NCBI GenBank assembly: GCA_047608145.1
Contig: JASGDC010000003.1
Location: 12,541 to 76,540, forward strand
From: JASGDC01 sp047608145
Lineage (GTDB): Bacteria > Actinomycetota > Actinomycetes > Actinomycetales > Micrococcaceae
Reading direction: 5' to 3'
Length of the DNA stretch: 64,000 nt
Under the pieces are notes generated by a model that was given only the letters and a program-made list of their open reading frames with translations, was not told where the DNA came from and made no database searches. Positions 7,891-18,027 of this stretch are shown piece after piece. The translations under genes and the position numbers were made by a program. The first letter of the stretch is position 1. The number at the start of each line of letters is the position of its first letter.

Positions 7891-8049
7891 TGTTATGATT
7901 CTATTTTATATTTCATTTGAAAAATTTCGCTTTACTGCATACGGCTCCGACATATATGGAACGTGCTAAAAACAAAAAGGCTTGTCCTGCATTAGTAAAA
8001 CTTGTATGTCATTATTTTAAGTTCCGCATTATCGTGGGATACTTTCACT

Positions 8050-9225
8050 ATGGATAGAATCTCAAAAAACATAGGACAACTTTCTGAATCAGTAACCCTT
8101 GCAGTGGATGCAAAGGCGAAAGAACTTAAGGCGGCAGGTCGCCCAGTTATTAGCTTTGGCGCCGGAGAACCTGACTTTCCGACTCCAGATTATATTGTGG
8201 AAGCTGCAGTTAAAGCAGCAAAAGACCCAAAAAATCACCGCTATTCACCTGCTTCTGGACTCCCAGAACTACGTGAAGCTATTGTTAAAAAGACCAAACG
8301 TGACTCAGGTTACGAAGTAGATGTAGCTAATGTAGTCGTTACCAATGGCGGTAAACAAGCAGTATTCGAATCATTCTTGGCAATTTTTAATCCAAGAGAT
8401 GAAGTAATTTTACCTACACCTTACTGGACTACTTACCCAGAAGTTATCAAACTAGCTGGTGCTAAGGCAGTAACACCGGTTGCTGGTGCTGACCAAGACT
8501 ATAAACTGACTGTGGAACAACTTGAAGAAGTTTACACTGATAAAACTAAGGCACTAATCTTTGTCTCGCCTTCAAACCCAACAGGCGCAGTTTACACTGA
8601 ACAAGAAGTTAAGGCTATTGGTAAATGGGCTGCAGAAAAAGACATTTGGGTTATCACCGATGAAATCTATGAACACTTAGTCTATGGTGATAACAAATTC
8701 ACTTCAATTGCTACTGCTACTCCAGATTTGGAAAAAGTAATCATCCTTAATGGTGTAGCAAAGACTTATGCAATGACTGGCTGGCGAGTAGGTTGGATGC
8801 TTGCTCCTAAAGACGTAGCAAAAGCAGTAACTAACTTACAATCACATGCAACTTCTAACGTCGCAAATATCTCCCAGCGTGCAGCTCTTGCTGCGGTTGA
8901 AGGCCCACTTGATGCGGTTAAAGAGATGCGTATTGCTTTTGATCGTCGCCGTAAATATATGTACGAAACTCTTCGTGAAGTTCCGGGCCTAGTTTTGCCA
9001 GAACCACAAGGTGCCTTCTACGCATATATTGATGTTTCAAAGTACGCTACTGACACTAAAGCTCTTGCTGAAGAAATTTTGGAAAAGGAAGAAGTAGCAG
9101 TGGTTCCAGGTGAAGCTTTTGGTACTAACGGCTACATTCGCCTATCTTATGCACTTGGTGATGATGACCTTAAAGAAGGTTTAGCAAGATTAGTTTCATT
9201 TTTTAAGAAACAAAACCCTGCATAG
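8050..9225 (+). CDS. aspC: Aspartate aminotransferase (class I, PLP-dependent)
   Basis: The enzyme interconverts aspartate plus 2-oxoglutarate and oxaloacetate plus glutamate using PLP. From ATG 8050 the product has 391 residues, normal for the prokaryotic type-I subgroup. SFGAGEPDFPTP lies near the N-terminus, FVSPSNPTGAVYT contains the substrate-binding Asn, and K238 in VAKTYAMTGWRVG is the expected Schiff-base lysine. I prefer ATG 8050 over the earlier in-frame start at 8002 because MDRISKNIGQLSESVTLAVD is where homologues begin, and GATACT lies 6 nt upstream as for leaderless genes. The gene is divergent from tRNA-Trp-secE, a known neighbour in actinobacteria. Other class I aminotransferase specificities cannot be excluded. 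Confidence 0.9.
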   Translation: MDRISKNIGQLSESVTLAVDAKAKELKAAGRPVISFGAGEPDFPTPDYIVEAAVKAAKDPKNHRYSPASGLPELREAIVKKTKRDSGYEVDVANVVVTNGGKQAVFESFLAIFNPRDEVILPTPYWTTYPEVIKLAGAKAVTPVAGADQDYKLTVEQLEEVYTDKTKALIFVSPSNPTGAVYTEQEVKAIGKWAAEKDIWVITDEIYEHLVYGDNKFTSIATATPDLEKVIILNGVAKTYAMTGWRVGWMLAPKDVAKAVTNLQSHATSNVANISQRAALAAVEGPLDAVKEMRIAFDRRRKYMYETLREVPGLVLPEPQGAFYAYIDVSKYATDTKALAEEILEKEEVAVVPGEAFGTNGYIRLSYALGDDDLKEGLARLVSFFKKQNPA

Positions 9226-9280
9226 GAGTACACTAAAATAGATAAAATTTATAGAGCTAATAAATAACGAGGAGAACTTT

Positions 9281-10309
9281 ATGAAGTTCGGTATTCTTAC
9301 CAGTGGTGGCGACTGTCCAGGGCTTAACTCAGTAATTAGAGCTGTAGTGCTTAAAGGAACTCGCTACTATGGTGCTGAATTCGTTGGTTTCAAAGATGGT
9401 TGGCGTGGTCTAATTGAAAATGACTACATGAAACTAAACCCACACGAAGTTCGTGGTCTTAACAAACAAGGTGGTACCATCCTTGGTACTTCACGAGTTA
9501 GTGCTTTTGCAGATCACGGCGGACCAGAAGTAATTGAAAAAGTAGTTAATGATTTAGGCCTTGATGGCATCATTGCTATCGGCGGTGACGGCACTATGGC
9601 TTGTGCTAACCGTATAGCCGAAGAAACTAACGTTAATATCTTGGGTGTACCTAAGACTATTGACAATGACATCTCTGCTACTGACTATACTTTCGGCTTT
9701 GATACTGCGGTAAGTATTGCTACTGAAGCTATGGACCGAATTCGTACGACTGGTGATTCACATAACCGCTGTATGGTAGTAGAAGTTATGGGGCGTAACG
9801 CTGGTTGGATCGCCTTATACTCTGGTCTAGCAGCTGGCGCTCATGCAATTTTGATTCCAGAGCACAAAGTTACTATGGATGAAATCATTGAATGGGTAGA
9901 TTCTGTTAAAAACCGTGGTCGTGCACCGCTAGTAGTAGTAGCAGAAGGTTTCATGTTGAAAGACCAAGATGAAGCATTCTCAAACAAAGGTCTTGATGGC
10001 TTTAACCGCCCACGCTTAGGTGGTATTGCTGAAGTGCTGGCACCGATGATCGAAGAACAAAGTGGTATGGAAACTCGTGCTACTGTCCTTGGACACATTC
10101 AGCGTGGTGGTTCACCTACTGCATTTGACCGTGTACTAGCAATCCGTTTAGGTACAGGTGCTATTGATGCAGCAGCTGCTGGACAGTGGAATAATATCGT
10201 CGTACTTCGTGGTCGTTACATCCAACAAGCTAACTTCAAACAAGTTATCGGTGTACTAAACCCCGTACCAGAAAAGATGTACCAAGAAGCTACAGTACTA
10301 TTTGGCTAA
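9281..10309 (+). CDS. pfkA: 6-phosphofructokinase (group III type)
   Basis: The enzyme phosphorylates fructose 6-phosphate in glycolysis. The 342-residue product has GILTSGGDCPGLNSVIR at the N-terminus, GGDGT at 101-105 and PKTIDND at 124-130. Gly at the position occupied by Asp in PPi-dependent enzymes, with the Lys of PKTIDND, matches actinobacterial ATP-dependent group III enzymes; the phosphoryl donor is therefore inferred to be ATP. GAGGAG lies before the ATG. The 3' end overlaps the convergent helicase gene by 4 bp. Its presence indicates a classical Embden-Meyerhof pathway. Confidence 0.94.
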   Translation: MKFGILTSGGDCPGLNSVIRAVVLKGTRYYGAEFVGFKDGWRGLIENDYMKLNPHEVRGLNKQGGTILGTSRVSAFADHGGPEVIEKVVNDLGLDGIIAIGGDGTMACANRIAEETNVNILGVPKTIDNDISATDYTFGFDTAVSIATEAMDRIRTTGDSHNRCMVVEVMGRNAGWIALYSGLAAGAHAILIPEHKVTMDEIIEWVDSVKNRGRAPLVVVAEGFMLKDQDEAFSNKGLDGFNRPRLGGIAEVLAPMIEEQSGMETRATVLGHIQRGGSPTAFDRVLAIRLGTGAIDAAAAGQWNNIVVLRGRYIQQANFKQVIGVLNPVPEKMYQEATVLFG

Positions 10310-13300
10310 GGATATAGTACTTTTCGAATTCGTTTATCTGATACCGAATAAGCCGTCTTTATCTCAGGAGTAAAGAGACTTATTCGGTATTCTTCTATCA
10401 TCCAACGCACTTTCACTAAATGTTCTGGAGCTGGTTGATCTTTTTGCACAATATTATTAGCAGCTAACTCAAAACCAGCTTTTTTAACTTGTACGTGATA
10501 TTCAGTCTCTAATGCCTGCACTTTCAACATATTCAAGTGATCTCTATTAGCGTTATCTTCCATTTTTTGAATTCGTTTTACAGTTGCTTGCAAATAACGC
10601 AAAATATCAACGAATGCAGTTTCTCTAATAAAATTCCGATAAACTAAAGATTCTAATTGAGCTTTAATATCAGTAATGGAGTTCATTAATGCCAATGAGC
10701 TAGTTCGCTTTAACTGTTTTTCACAATCTTTTTTTGCGGCTAGTATTGCAGCAACTTGTTTTACAACTTCAAAAGTCTCTTCTATAGCCTGCTCTTTAAC
10801 TTTTCGCGCTACTTCATCAAACTCTACTTGGGTATTAATTTTATTAAAATCACCCACAATATTCTGCACTGCAGCATATTTACAATCTTCCAAAAGTAGT
10901 CGCATTGATGGGTAAACAGTATTGGCAAAAAGTAGCTTCTCATTTGCTGTTAAATGATTTTGAATGAAGCCATCAAACTCTGGCAACTCTAATAACAACA
11001 ACCTTGTGATACCTCGTTTATTGTGCCATTTTGCAGTTGTTTCTGTATCACTAATCGTGAAAGCAACAGTCTTGCCTTCAACCACCAAAGCTGGATAACC
11101 TTTGATTTTATGTCCAGCAAGTTTACGTTCGATAGGTATACTCAAGTTTTGCTTAGGCATCGAAGTTACTTTTTTATTTGTAACTTGCTGAACTGCTTGT
11201 TTACCATTGGTATTATCAGTTATGAGCGTTTTTGCTACTGCTTGTTTAGTCTTATTACGTAACTTATTTTTTAAATCTACCAAATCATAGCTAGCAGCTA
11301 TATGTTTGCCATTAGCCTCGACTGCAATAAAATTCATCTTTAAATGTTTCGGGACTTTTTCCCAATCCCAAGAAGTTTCGGGGATTGGGACTCCTCGCAT
11401 ACTACGTAATATCGTTCCAAGCTCTGTGATTAACGGTTTATTTATATCTTCATGAAGCTCAGTAAGTGCTCTATTTGCAGTATCATTTGCTGGTACATAA
11501 TTTTTACGAATAGCTTTTGGCAATGATCTGATTAAAGCTGTAATTAGTTCAAGTCTCATTCCTGGCACTAACCAATCAAAGCCAATGTTTTGCACTTGGT
11601 TAAGCACTGTAATCGGGATTAACACTGAAGGACCTTCTTCGTAAGAATAATCCAATCGGAAAGTAAAAGGTGACTGTTCCCATTCCACTGGATACTCATC
11701 ATCATCAAATTCTTCAGCTTCTTCATTACGAACTAAATCTTCAGTAAAATAAAGTAACTTTTTGTTCTTATACGATGCTCGTTTATACCATTTACTAAAG
11801 TGGACAGTAGAGACAATATGAGCGGGCAATTGTGAGTCATAAAAATCATATAGCACTTGGTCATCAACACGCATATCATAGCGGCGCATCCGTTCTTGCT
11901 GTGCTTCGACTTCCGCAAGTAGCCGTTTATTGTGCTTATAAAATGGAAAATGCGTGCGCCATTCACCTTGTACCAAAGCATGCCAGATAAATAACTCTCT
12001 AGAAAATTCTGGATTAATTTTTCCATACTGAACAAGATAATCTGAAACTACTGGTAAGCCATAAACAGTTACTTTTTTACGTGCCATGACACTGCCGCGA
12101 TCTTTAAACCAAGCAGGTTCACTATAGCTAGTTTTAGCTAAAGAACCTGCAAGTTCTGCCACCCACTCAGAATCTATGACTGCATTCATTCGTGCCCACA
12201 TCTTAGATGTTTCGACAAGTTCAGCAGTTACAATCCAAGTTTTGTCTACTTTCTGCTTTTTCTTTGGATTTTTTTGTTCTTTTCGGTTAAATAACGCACT
12301 ACCAGGGAATATTGCGAAACGTACTCCACGAGCACCACGATATTCACGTTCCACTTCGTCCCAATAACCAATCTGCGAAAGTAATGCAGACAAAATACTT
12401 TTATGGACCGCTTCTTCATTACGTGCTGGATTTAGTTCAGCATTAGATTTTGGCGCTTTAATGCCAATACCAGCGATAGATTGCCGTAATTGCCGGTACA
12501 TGTCTTGCCACTCACGAATTCGTAGATAGTTTAGAAATTCTCTACGACAAATCTTCCGAAATTGAGATGAAGAAAGTTTATTTTGTTGTTCTTGCAAGTA
12601 CTGCCATAGCTTTAGGTAACTGATGAAATCTGAACTTGGATCAGTAAAACGTTTATGAAATTCCTGAGCTTTTTCGGCATCATCATGTGGGCGTTCCCGT
12701 GGGTCTTGAATACTAAGACCCGCCACGATAATAAGAATCTCTTGCACACATGCTCGATATTTGGCTTCAATAAGCATTCTGGCAAAACGTGGATCAACTG
12801 GCACTCTTGAAATATCTCGACCAATTCGAGTCAATCGCACCTTACCTACACGTTTCCGAGTTCCTTTAACTCTATTTATAGCGCTGATTTCAGTCAATAC
12901 CTGCAGTCCATCGCCTATGCTAGATATTGCTGGACGTTCCACAAATGGGAAATTTAAGATACTTTGTTCATTGTGTGCAAAACCAAGGATAAGCATTTGT
13001 AAGATTACTGCAGAAAGGTTAGTCCTATGAATTTCTGGATCCGTAAACTCTGACCTAGATTGGAAGTCAGATTCAGAATATAGTCTAATGGCGATACCAT
13101 CAGATACGCGTCCGCAACGTCCACTACGCTGATTAGCACTAGCTTGTGAAATATCTTCAATTGGCAATCGCTGCACTTTAGTCCTATTAGAATACCGAGA
13201 AACTCGTGCCAATCCTGAATCAACTACACATTTAATACCTGGCACAGTTAGCGAAGTTTCTGCCACATTAGTAGCTAAAACAATCCGAGGATTTTTACCT

Positions 13301-14130
13301 GGCGTAAAGATACGATGTTGTTCCGCTAATGAAAGCCTTGCAAAAAGTGGTAATACTTCAGTATTAGCAAGTCGTGGGTTTTTTTGTGTCAATCCACGTA
13401 AAGCAATAGCTGCTTCTTTGATTTCACGTTCCCCAGGCAAAAATACTAAAATATCTCCCTCAGTTTCTTTACGTAACTCGAGTACAGCATCACAAATGCC
13501 GTCATTTAATTCACGCTCTTCAAACTGAACTTCTGCAAAAGGATCTGGACGCAGTGGGCGATAACGAACTTCGACTGGATAGGTACGTCCCGACACTGTC
13601 AGAATAGGAGCATTGTCAAAATGTTCACTAAAACGTTCTGGATCAATAGTGGCAGAAGTAATGATTACTTTTAAATCAGGACGTTGTGGCAATAACCGCT
13701 TTAAGTAGCCTAGGATAAAATCGATATTTAATGAACGTTCATGTGCTTCATCAATAATGAGGGTATCGTAAGCTCGCAATAGTTTGTCGTGATGGATTTC
13801 GTTTAATAAGATGCCATCTGTCATCACTTTTATACAAGTTTTTGGATTACTTTTGTCATTAAAGCGCACCTGGTATCCGACTTCAGCACCAATTTCGACA
13901 TTTAATTCTGAAGCAATTCGCTCTGCCACCGTACGTGCTGCTAGTCGCCTTGGTTGCGTATGCCCAATCATTTCTCGGTCAAGTTCTAAGCACATCTTAG
14001 GTAACTGTGTGGTTTTACCAGAACCAGTTTCACCAGCAATAATAACTACCTGATTTTCAGATATTGCCCTTTTAATTTCAGCACGATACTGAGCCACCGG
14101 CAAATCTGGATAGATAATTTTTAAAGGCAT
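10306..14130 (-). CDS. hrpA: HrpA-type DEAH-box ATP-dependent RNA helicase
   Basis: This 1274-residue protein belongs to the very large bacterial HrpA helicases, thought to act on ribosomes or mRNA. It shows Walker A GETGSGKT (33-40), DEAH in TLIIDEAHERS, motif III SAT in VIITSATIDPERF, and motif VI QRSGRCGR. The helicase-associated winged-helix and ratchet region and the long DUF3418 C-terminal domain typical of HrpA follow. The length fits the family (about 1300). The start lies 6 nt after TAGTAT with no Shine-Dalgarno. It is convergent with pfkA (4-bp overlap) and divergent from the FUSC gene. Confidence 0.95.
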   Translation of the reverse strand: MPLKIIYPDLPVAQYRAEIKRAISENQVVIIAGETGSGKTTQLPKMCLELDREMIGHTQPRRLAARTVAERIASELNVEIGAEVGYQVRFNDKSNPKTCIKVMTDGILLNEIHHDKLLRAYDTLIIDEAHERSLNIDFILGYLKRLLPQRPDLKVIITSATIDPERFSEHFDNAPILTVSGRTYPVEVRYRPLRPDPFAEVQFEERELNDGICDAVLELRKETEGDILVFLPGEREIKEAAIALRGLTQKNPRLANTEVLPLFARLSLAEQHRIFTPGKNPRIVLATNVAETSLTVPGIKCVVDSGLARVSRYSNRTKVQRLPIEDISQASANQRSGRCGRVSDGIAIRLYSESDFQSRSEFTDPEIHRTNLSAVILQMLILGFAHNEQSILNFPFVERPAISSIGDGLQVLTEISAINRVKGTRKRVGKVRLTRIGRDISRVPVDPRFARMLIEAKYRACVQEILIIVAGLSIQDPRERPHDDAEKAQEFHKRFTDPSSDFISYLKLWQYLQEQQNKLSSSQFRKICRREFLNYLRIREWQDMYRQLRQSIAGIGIKAPKSNAELNPARNEEAVHKSILSALLSQIGYWDEVEREYRGARGVRFAIFPGSALFNRKEQKNPKKKQKVDKTWIVTAELVETSKMWARMNAVIDSEWVAELAGSLAKTSYSEPAWFKDRGSVMARKKVTVYGLPVVSDYLVQYGKINPEFSRELFIWHALVQGEWRTHFPFYKHNKRLLAEVEAQQERMRRYDMRVDDQVLYDFYDSQLPAHIVSTVHFSKWYKRASYKNKKLLYFTEDLVRNEEAEEFDDDEYPVEWEQSPFTFRLDYSYEEGPSVLIPITVLNQVQNIGFDWLVPGMRLELITALIRSLPKAIRKNYVPANDTANRALTELHEDINKPLITELGTILRSMRGVPIPETSWDWEKVPKHLKMNFIAVEANGKHIAASYDLVDLKNKLRNKTKQAVAKTLITDNTNGKQAVQQVTNKKVTSMPKQNLSIPIERKLAGHKIKGYPALVVEGKTVAFTISDTETTAKWHNKRGITRLLLLELPEFDGFIQNHLTANEKLLFANTVYPSMRLLLEDCKYAAVQNIVGDFNKINTQVEFDEVARKVKEQAIEETFEVVKQVAAILAAKKDCEKQLKRTSSLALMNSITDIKAQLESLVYRNFIRETAFVDILRYLQATVKRIQKMEDNANRDHLNMLKVQALETEYHVQVKKAGFELAANNIVQKDQPAPEHLVKVRWMIEEYRISLFTPEIKTAYSVSDKRIRKVLYP

Positions 14131-14142
14131 GTTCCCATACTA
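14131..14142 (-). promoter_or_regulatory. -10 box for a leaderless hrpA mRNA
   Basis: TAGTAT (14137-14142 on the minus strand) ends 6 nt before the ATG, with no Shine-Dalgarno between. Confidence 0.45.
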
Positions 14143-14164
14143 ACTAAAAACTTTAAATAGCGAG

Positions 14165-14177
14165 TAAAATTTAAGAT
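14165..14177 (+). promoter_or_regulatory. -10 box for a leaderless FUSC-gene mRNA
   Basis: TAAAAT (14165-14170) ends 7 nt before the ATG at 14178, with no Shine-Dalgarno. Confidence 0.45.
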
Positions 14178-15371
14178 ATGAGACTTGCCACTGCGGATTT
14201 AAAAAATTATTACTCAGCAATTCCCGAAAGATTAAAACAAGGGTACAAACATGGATATAATCGTATCCACGGTTCAATACCTAGAATCTTTTTAATCACT
14301 TTTGCGGGGATGTCATCCTACTGGTTTTGCGAACATGTACTTGGACATAAAAATCCAGTCTATTGTGTAACCGTATGTGTGATTGCCCTTGGTTTCCGAA
14401 AAGGAACAAAACTTTCAGTGGTAATTGATATCGTGGTAGGCTCCACTGTCGGCATTACCATAGCAGAGTTGCTAATTACGGGGTTTGGTTCGGGGTTTTG
14501 GCAAGCATCAGTATTCCTATTCCTTAGCTTGTTGCTAAGTCGATTTATGAATGACAGTATCATCTTTAATAACCAAGTAGCAATACAGGGACTATTCGTA
14601 ATCTTATACCCCATAAATATCAATGGGCCGTTTTCACGTCCAATTGATGCATTGGTTGGTGGAACAGTAGCAATTATTCTTACCATGTTCCTATCTACGA
14701 ACCCTCGTAAAGCAGCTGCAGATAAGATGGCAAGTATCATCCAAGAGATTTTAATCTCATTAATGGCTACGCAAAAGAGCCTGCGCGAAAATAATGAATT
14801 ACTAGCTCGCAAAACGCTATATCGTGCCCGTGAAACTCAGGGCACTACTGATGCGATGTTTGATAGTTTAACTACCTCATATGAGACTGTTAAACTATCT
14901 CCATACTACCGTTCTTATCTACCGACATTACAACGCATTGAATACATCGCAAATGTATTAGATCTAGCGATGCGTAACTGTCGTATTTTAACTCGCTTAA
15001 GTGTTAGAGCTATTCATGAGGAAAACTCTGATGAGGATATCGAAGAGTTTAAACAATTAGCTAAATTCCTTGATCCAGTAATTCACAGTTTGCAATTAAT
15101 AGAAGAAGGAATCAGCACTCTTGAAAAGGGTGAGATTATTAAACCAAAACTTGAAGAAGCTCGCATGTTCCTAACCTATGGAGCTTCACGCTTAAGCCAC
15201 GATGCTGATATAAAATTAGTTCATCCAGAATCATACGGACTACTATTAATTATCCGTGAACTTTATTTCGATATTCTACGAGCAACTGGCTTAGATGTTA
15301 AGACTGCATATAAGTTACTACCTGATATCGAACTCCCAACTAACATAGGTAAACGCTATGAAGAAAACTGA
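14178..15371 (+). CDS. FUSC-family (aromatic acid exporter-like) membrane protein
   Basis: The 397-residue protein has about four to six N-terminal membrane segments (ARIFLITFAGMSSYW-like start, VYCVTVCVIALGF, IVVGSTVGITIAELLI, ASVFLFLSLLLS, IQGLFVILYPI, VGGTVAIILTMFL). A long helical cytoplasmic domain with coiled-coil-like spacing follows. This is the half-size layout of fusaric-acid-resistance/aromatic-acid exporter-like proteins. The substrate is unknown. The gene overlaps radA by 14 bp, so the two are probably co-transcribed, though no functional link with DNA repair is evident. Confidence 0.72.
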   Translation: MRLATADLKNYYSAIPERLKQGYKHGYNRIHGSIPRIFLITFAGMSSYWFCEHVLGHKNPVYCVTVCVIALGFRKGTKLSVVIDIVVGSTVGITIAELLITGFGSGFWQASVFLFLSLLLSRFMNDSIIFNNQVAIQGLFVILYPININGPFSRPIDALVGGTVAIILTMFLSTNPRKAAADKMASIIQEILISLMATQKSLRENNELLARKTLYRARETQGTTDAMFDSLTTSYETVKLSPYYRSYLPTLQRIEYIANVLDLAMRNCRILTRLSVRAIHEENSDEDIEEFKQLAKFLDPVIHSLQLIEEGISTLEKGEIIKPKLEEARMFLTYGASRLSHDADIKLVHPESYGLLLIIRELYFDILRATGLDVKTAYKLLPDIELPTNIGKRYEEN

Positions 15372-16713
15372 TTCAGGATATATCTGCACTGAATGTGGTG
15401 CTAAATTTGCCAAATGGATGGGGCGCTGTAGCCAATGTCAACAATGGGGCACTTTACAAGAAGTAACTGCTGTTGCAGCACCTAAAACTAAGGCAACTAA
15501 TGTCAGCAATGTAGCCAATAAAATTACTGAAATTGATACTAGTACTTCAAAAGCCGTACCTAGCAATGTGGCTGAATTCGACAGAGTACTGGGGGGTGGA
15601 CTAATCCCAGGATCAGTAACCTTAGTTGCTGGTGAACCTGGAATTGGTAAATCTACACTAATTTTAGAATCTGCAGCAAAAATGGCTGAATCTGGGCAAA
15701 CAGCTCTTTATGTCAGTGCAGAAGAATCTGAATCTCAAGTAACATTACGTGCTAAACGTATTGGGGCTTTAAGTGAAAACCTTTATCTTATTTCTGAGAC
15801 GGATTTAGGTACTATTCTTGGATATATTGAAAAACAAGAACCAGATATTTTAGTTATTGATTCAATACAGACTATCGCTAGCACTGAAATTGACGGCATT
15901 GCCGGTGGTACTTCACAAGTAAAAGAAGTAGCTGGTGCGATTATAAATGCCGCAAAAAAGCAAAATATTACCACACTAATTGTGGGCCATGTTACTAAAG
16001 ATGGAACTATTGCTGGGCCTAGAACTTTAGAGCATCTAGTAGACGTGGTATGTCAGTTTGAGGGAGATCGTCACACTACACTACGGATTATTCGAGCAAT
16101 TAAAAACCGTTATGGTCCTACCGAAGAAATTGGTTGCTTTGATTTAACTGAAGATGGTATCCATGAAATCCAAGACGCTAGTGAACTTTTTGTTTCAGGT
16201 AATCATAACCATGTACCTGGCACCTGTATCACAGTTACATTAGAAGGCCAACGGCCATTACTAACGGAAGTTCAAGCTTTACTGGCTCGCACTAACCAAC
16301 CACAACCTAGACGAGCAATTAGTGGTTTAGATTCTGCACGTTGTGCCATGCTTCTTGCCGTATTACAACGTAGAGCTGGTTTTCCACTTACCAACTTTGA
16401 TACTTTCCTAGCTACCGTTGGTGGTGTTAAGCTCAGCGAACCTGCAGTTGATTTGGCTGCTGCGGTGGCCCTGACTTCTGCATATACCGACAAACCAGTG
16501 CCGGAAGGGACAATCGTATTTGGTGAAGTAGGATTAGCAGGTGAAGTCAGGGCTGTACCTGGAATTGCAAAGCGAGTTCAAGAAGCTATCCGATTAGGGT
16601 TTAAGCATGCGATAGTGCCATATTCAAATCAAAAGAAAATGCCATTGCCTGCAGGCTTTAAAGTCACTCAAGTTAAGACCTTACTTGAAGCTCTAAGTTC
16701 CTTTGTAAAATAA
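15358..16713 (+). CDS. radA: DNA repair protein RadA
   Basis: RadA/Sms is a DNA-branch-migrating ATPase that helps process recombination intermediates. The 451-residue product has an N-terminal zinc finger (C10, C13, C24, C27), a RecA-like core with Walker A GEPGIGKST (92-100), the RadA-specific KNRYG motif and a C-terminal Lon-protease-like domain. The length is typical. It overlaps the upstream membrane protein gene by 14 bp and is followed about 85 nt later by disA, a common actinobacterial and firmicute pairing in DNA-integrity control. Confidence 0.97.
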   Translation: MKKTDSGYICTECGAKFAKWMGRCSQCQQWGTLQEVTAVAAPKTKATNVSNVANKITEIDTSTSKAVPSNVAEFDRVLGGGLIPGSVTLVAGEPGIGKSTLILESAAKMAESGQTALYVSAEESESQVTLRAKRIGALSENLYLISETDLGTILGYIEKQEPDILVIDSIQTIASTEIDGIAGGTSQVKEVAGAIINAAKKQNITTLIVGHVTKDGTIAGPRTLEHLVDVVCQFEGDRHTTLRIIRAIKNRYGPTEEIGCFDLTEDGIHEIQDASELFVSGNHNHVPGTCITVTLEGQRPLLTEVQALLARTNQPQPRRAISGLDSARCAMLLAVLQRRAGFPLTNFDTFLATVGGVKLSEPAVDLAAAVALTSAYTDKPVPEGTIVFGEVGLAGEVRAVPGIAKRVQEAIRLGFKHAIVPYSNQKKMPLPAGFKVTQVKTLLEALSSFVK

Positions 16714-16797
16714 CAAGGTTTTATGTCTAATTCTTTCAGCATTCTTTAAGTCGAAGCAGGTAGAATTAATTTTGATACGTAAAAATAAGGGAGAAAA

Positions 16798-17880
16798 ATG
16801 GCAGGTCTAGTTCGTTCGAAAGAGTTGAGTTCGATTTTTTCACGTCTAGCACCCGGAACAGAATTACGAGAAGGTCTAGAACGCATCCTAAACGGTGGCA
16901 CTGGCGCTTTAATTGTATTGGGCTATGATGGCACCGTAGGCAGTATCTCTTCAGGTGGCTTCAAAATCAACATTTCATACTCACCGACTAGGTTACGTGA
17001 ATTAGCTAAAATGGATGGCGCAATCTTATGTGATGCCCAGGCTACTAAAATTATCAAAGCAGCTGTCCAGTTAATGCCAGATGCAAGTATTAAGACTAAT
17101 GAATCTGGTACTAGGCATCGTACTGCACAACGTGTTTCTCGCCAAACTGGATTCCCAGTAGTTTCAGTTAGTAAATCAATGAATACTATTGGAATCTATA
17201 TTAAAGGTAAACGCCTTGTCCTTGAACCTTCTGATATTGTGTTAGCTCGCGGCACTCAAGCACTTGCGACTCTAGAACGCTACCGTACTCGTCTCGATCA
17301 AGTAACTGACTCACTATCTGCACTTGAAATTGAAGATATGGTTACTGTTCGTGATGTAACTACTACACTACAGCGTCAAGAAATGGTGCGCAGAATTTCA
17401 CAAGAGATTCAAAGCGATGTACTTGAGCTTGGTTCCGACGGTAGGTTACTGGCATTACAGCATGATGAGTTAACCGCTGGCCTTGAAAACAATACCGAAT
17501 TAGTAATTAAAGATTATGTACAAAATCTTGATAATCAAGAAGACCTACCTCGTATCTTAAAAGAGTTAGCTGATATCGAAGATACCCAGTTAATTACTGA
17601 TCTAACTAGAATTTCACAGCTACTAGGGCTAGGCAATGATACTGAAACTCTTGACTCACCAGTACACCCTTACGGTTACCGTATTCTTGCTGGCATGAAG
17701 GCAGTACCTGGACTAATTGCTGAGCGTCTAATTTCACACTTCGGTAGTTTACAAAACTTGATGGCTGCTAGTCTTGGTGACTTGATGGCTGTTGAAGGTG
17801 TCGGAGAACAGCGTGCTCGCAACGTATACGAAGGCTTACACAAGATTACTGATTCTAGCTTACTAGAGCGCTTTATCTAG
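16798..17880 (+). CDS. disA: DNA integrity scanning diadenylate cyclase DisA
   Basis: DisA makes cyclic di-AMP from two ATP molecules and is inhibited by branched DNA. The 360-residue product carries the DAC motifs DGA (73-75) and GTRHRTAQR (104-112), a helical linker, and a C-terminal DNA-binding helix-hairpin-helix domain (SHFGSLQNLMAASLGDLMAV, then EGVGEQRARNVYEGL). GGGAG lies before the ATG. The adjacent radA fits the known functional link between RadA and DisA. Confidence 0.97.
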   Translation: MAGLVRSKELSSIFSRLAPGTELREGLERILNGGTGALIVLGYDGTVGSISSGGFKINISYSPTRLRELAKMDGAILCDAQATKIIKAAVQLMPDASIKTNESGTRHRTAQRVSRQTGFPVVSVSKSMNTIGIYIKGKRLVLEPSDIVLARGTQALATLERYRTRLDQVTDSLSALEIEDMVTVRDVTTTLQRQEMVRRISQEIQSDVLELGSDGRLLALQHDELTAGLENNTELVIKDYVQNLDNQEDLPRILKELADIEDTQLITDLTRISQLLGLGNDTETLDSPVHPYGYRILAGMKAVPGLIAERLISHFGSLQNLMAASLGDLMAVEGVGEQRARNVYEGLHKITDSSLLERFI

Positions 17881-18027
17881 TAAATAACTATTTTTAGAAT
17901 TAGTGCGGTTTTATACAATTAGCATGATTATTAACTCTACAATTATTAAAACGTGCTAATTAAAGATTTAGAACTCTTGGAACAACAATAATTCGAAAGG
18001 AGATAGTAGTTACTTAATCAAAAACTC

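Larger units (their letters stand above)
7634..8049. other. Intergenic region between divergent tRNA-Trp and aspC
   Basis: This spacer holds one copy of the 56-nt repeat (7766-7821), an 11-bp inverted repeat (7853-7890) and, just before aspC, GATACT ending 6 nt from the ATG (8038-8043). I find no credible gene in it. Confidence 0.6.

Noticed and set aside
10306..10309. Idea that pfkA and hrpA overlap reflects a misannotated end
   Set aside because: Both stop codons are clear and both proteins have family-typical C-termini, so the 4-bp convergent overlap is real.
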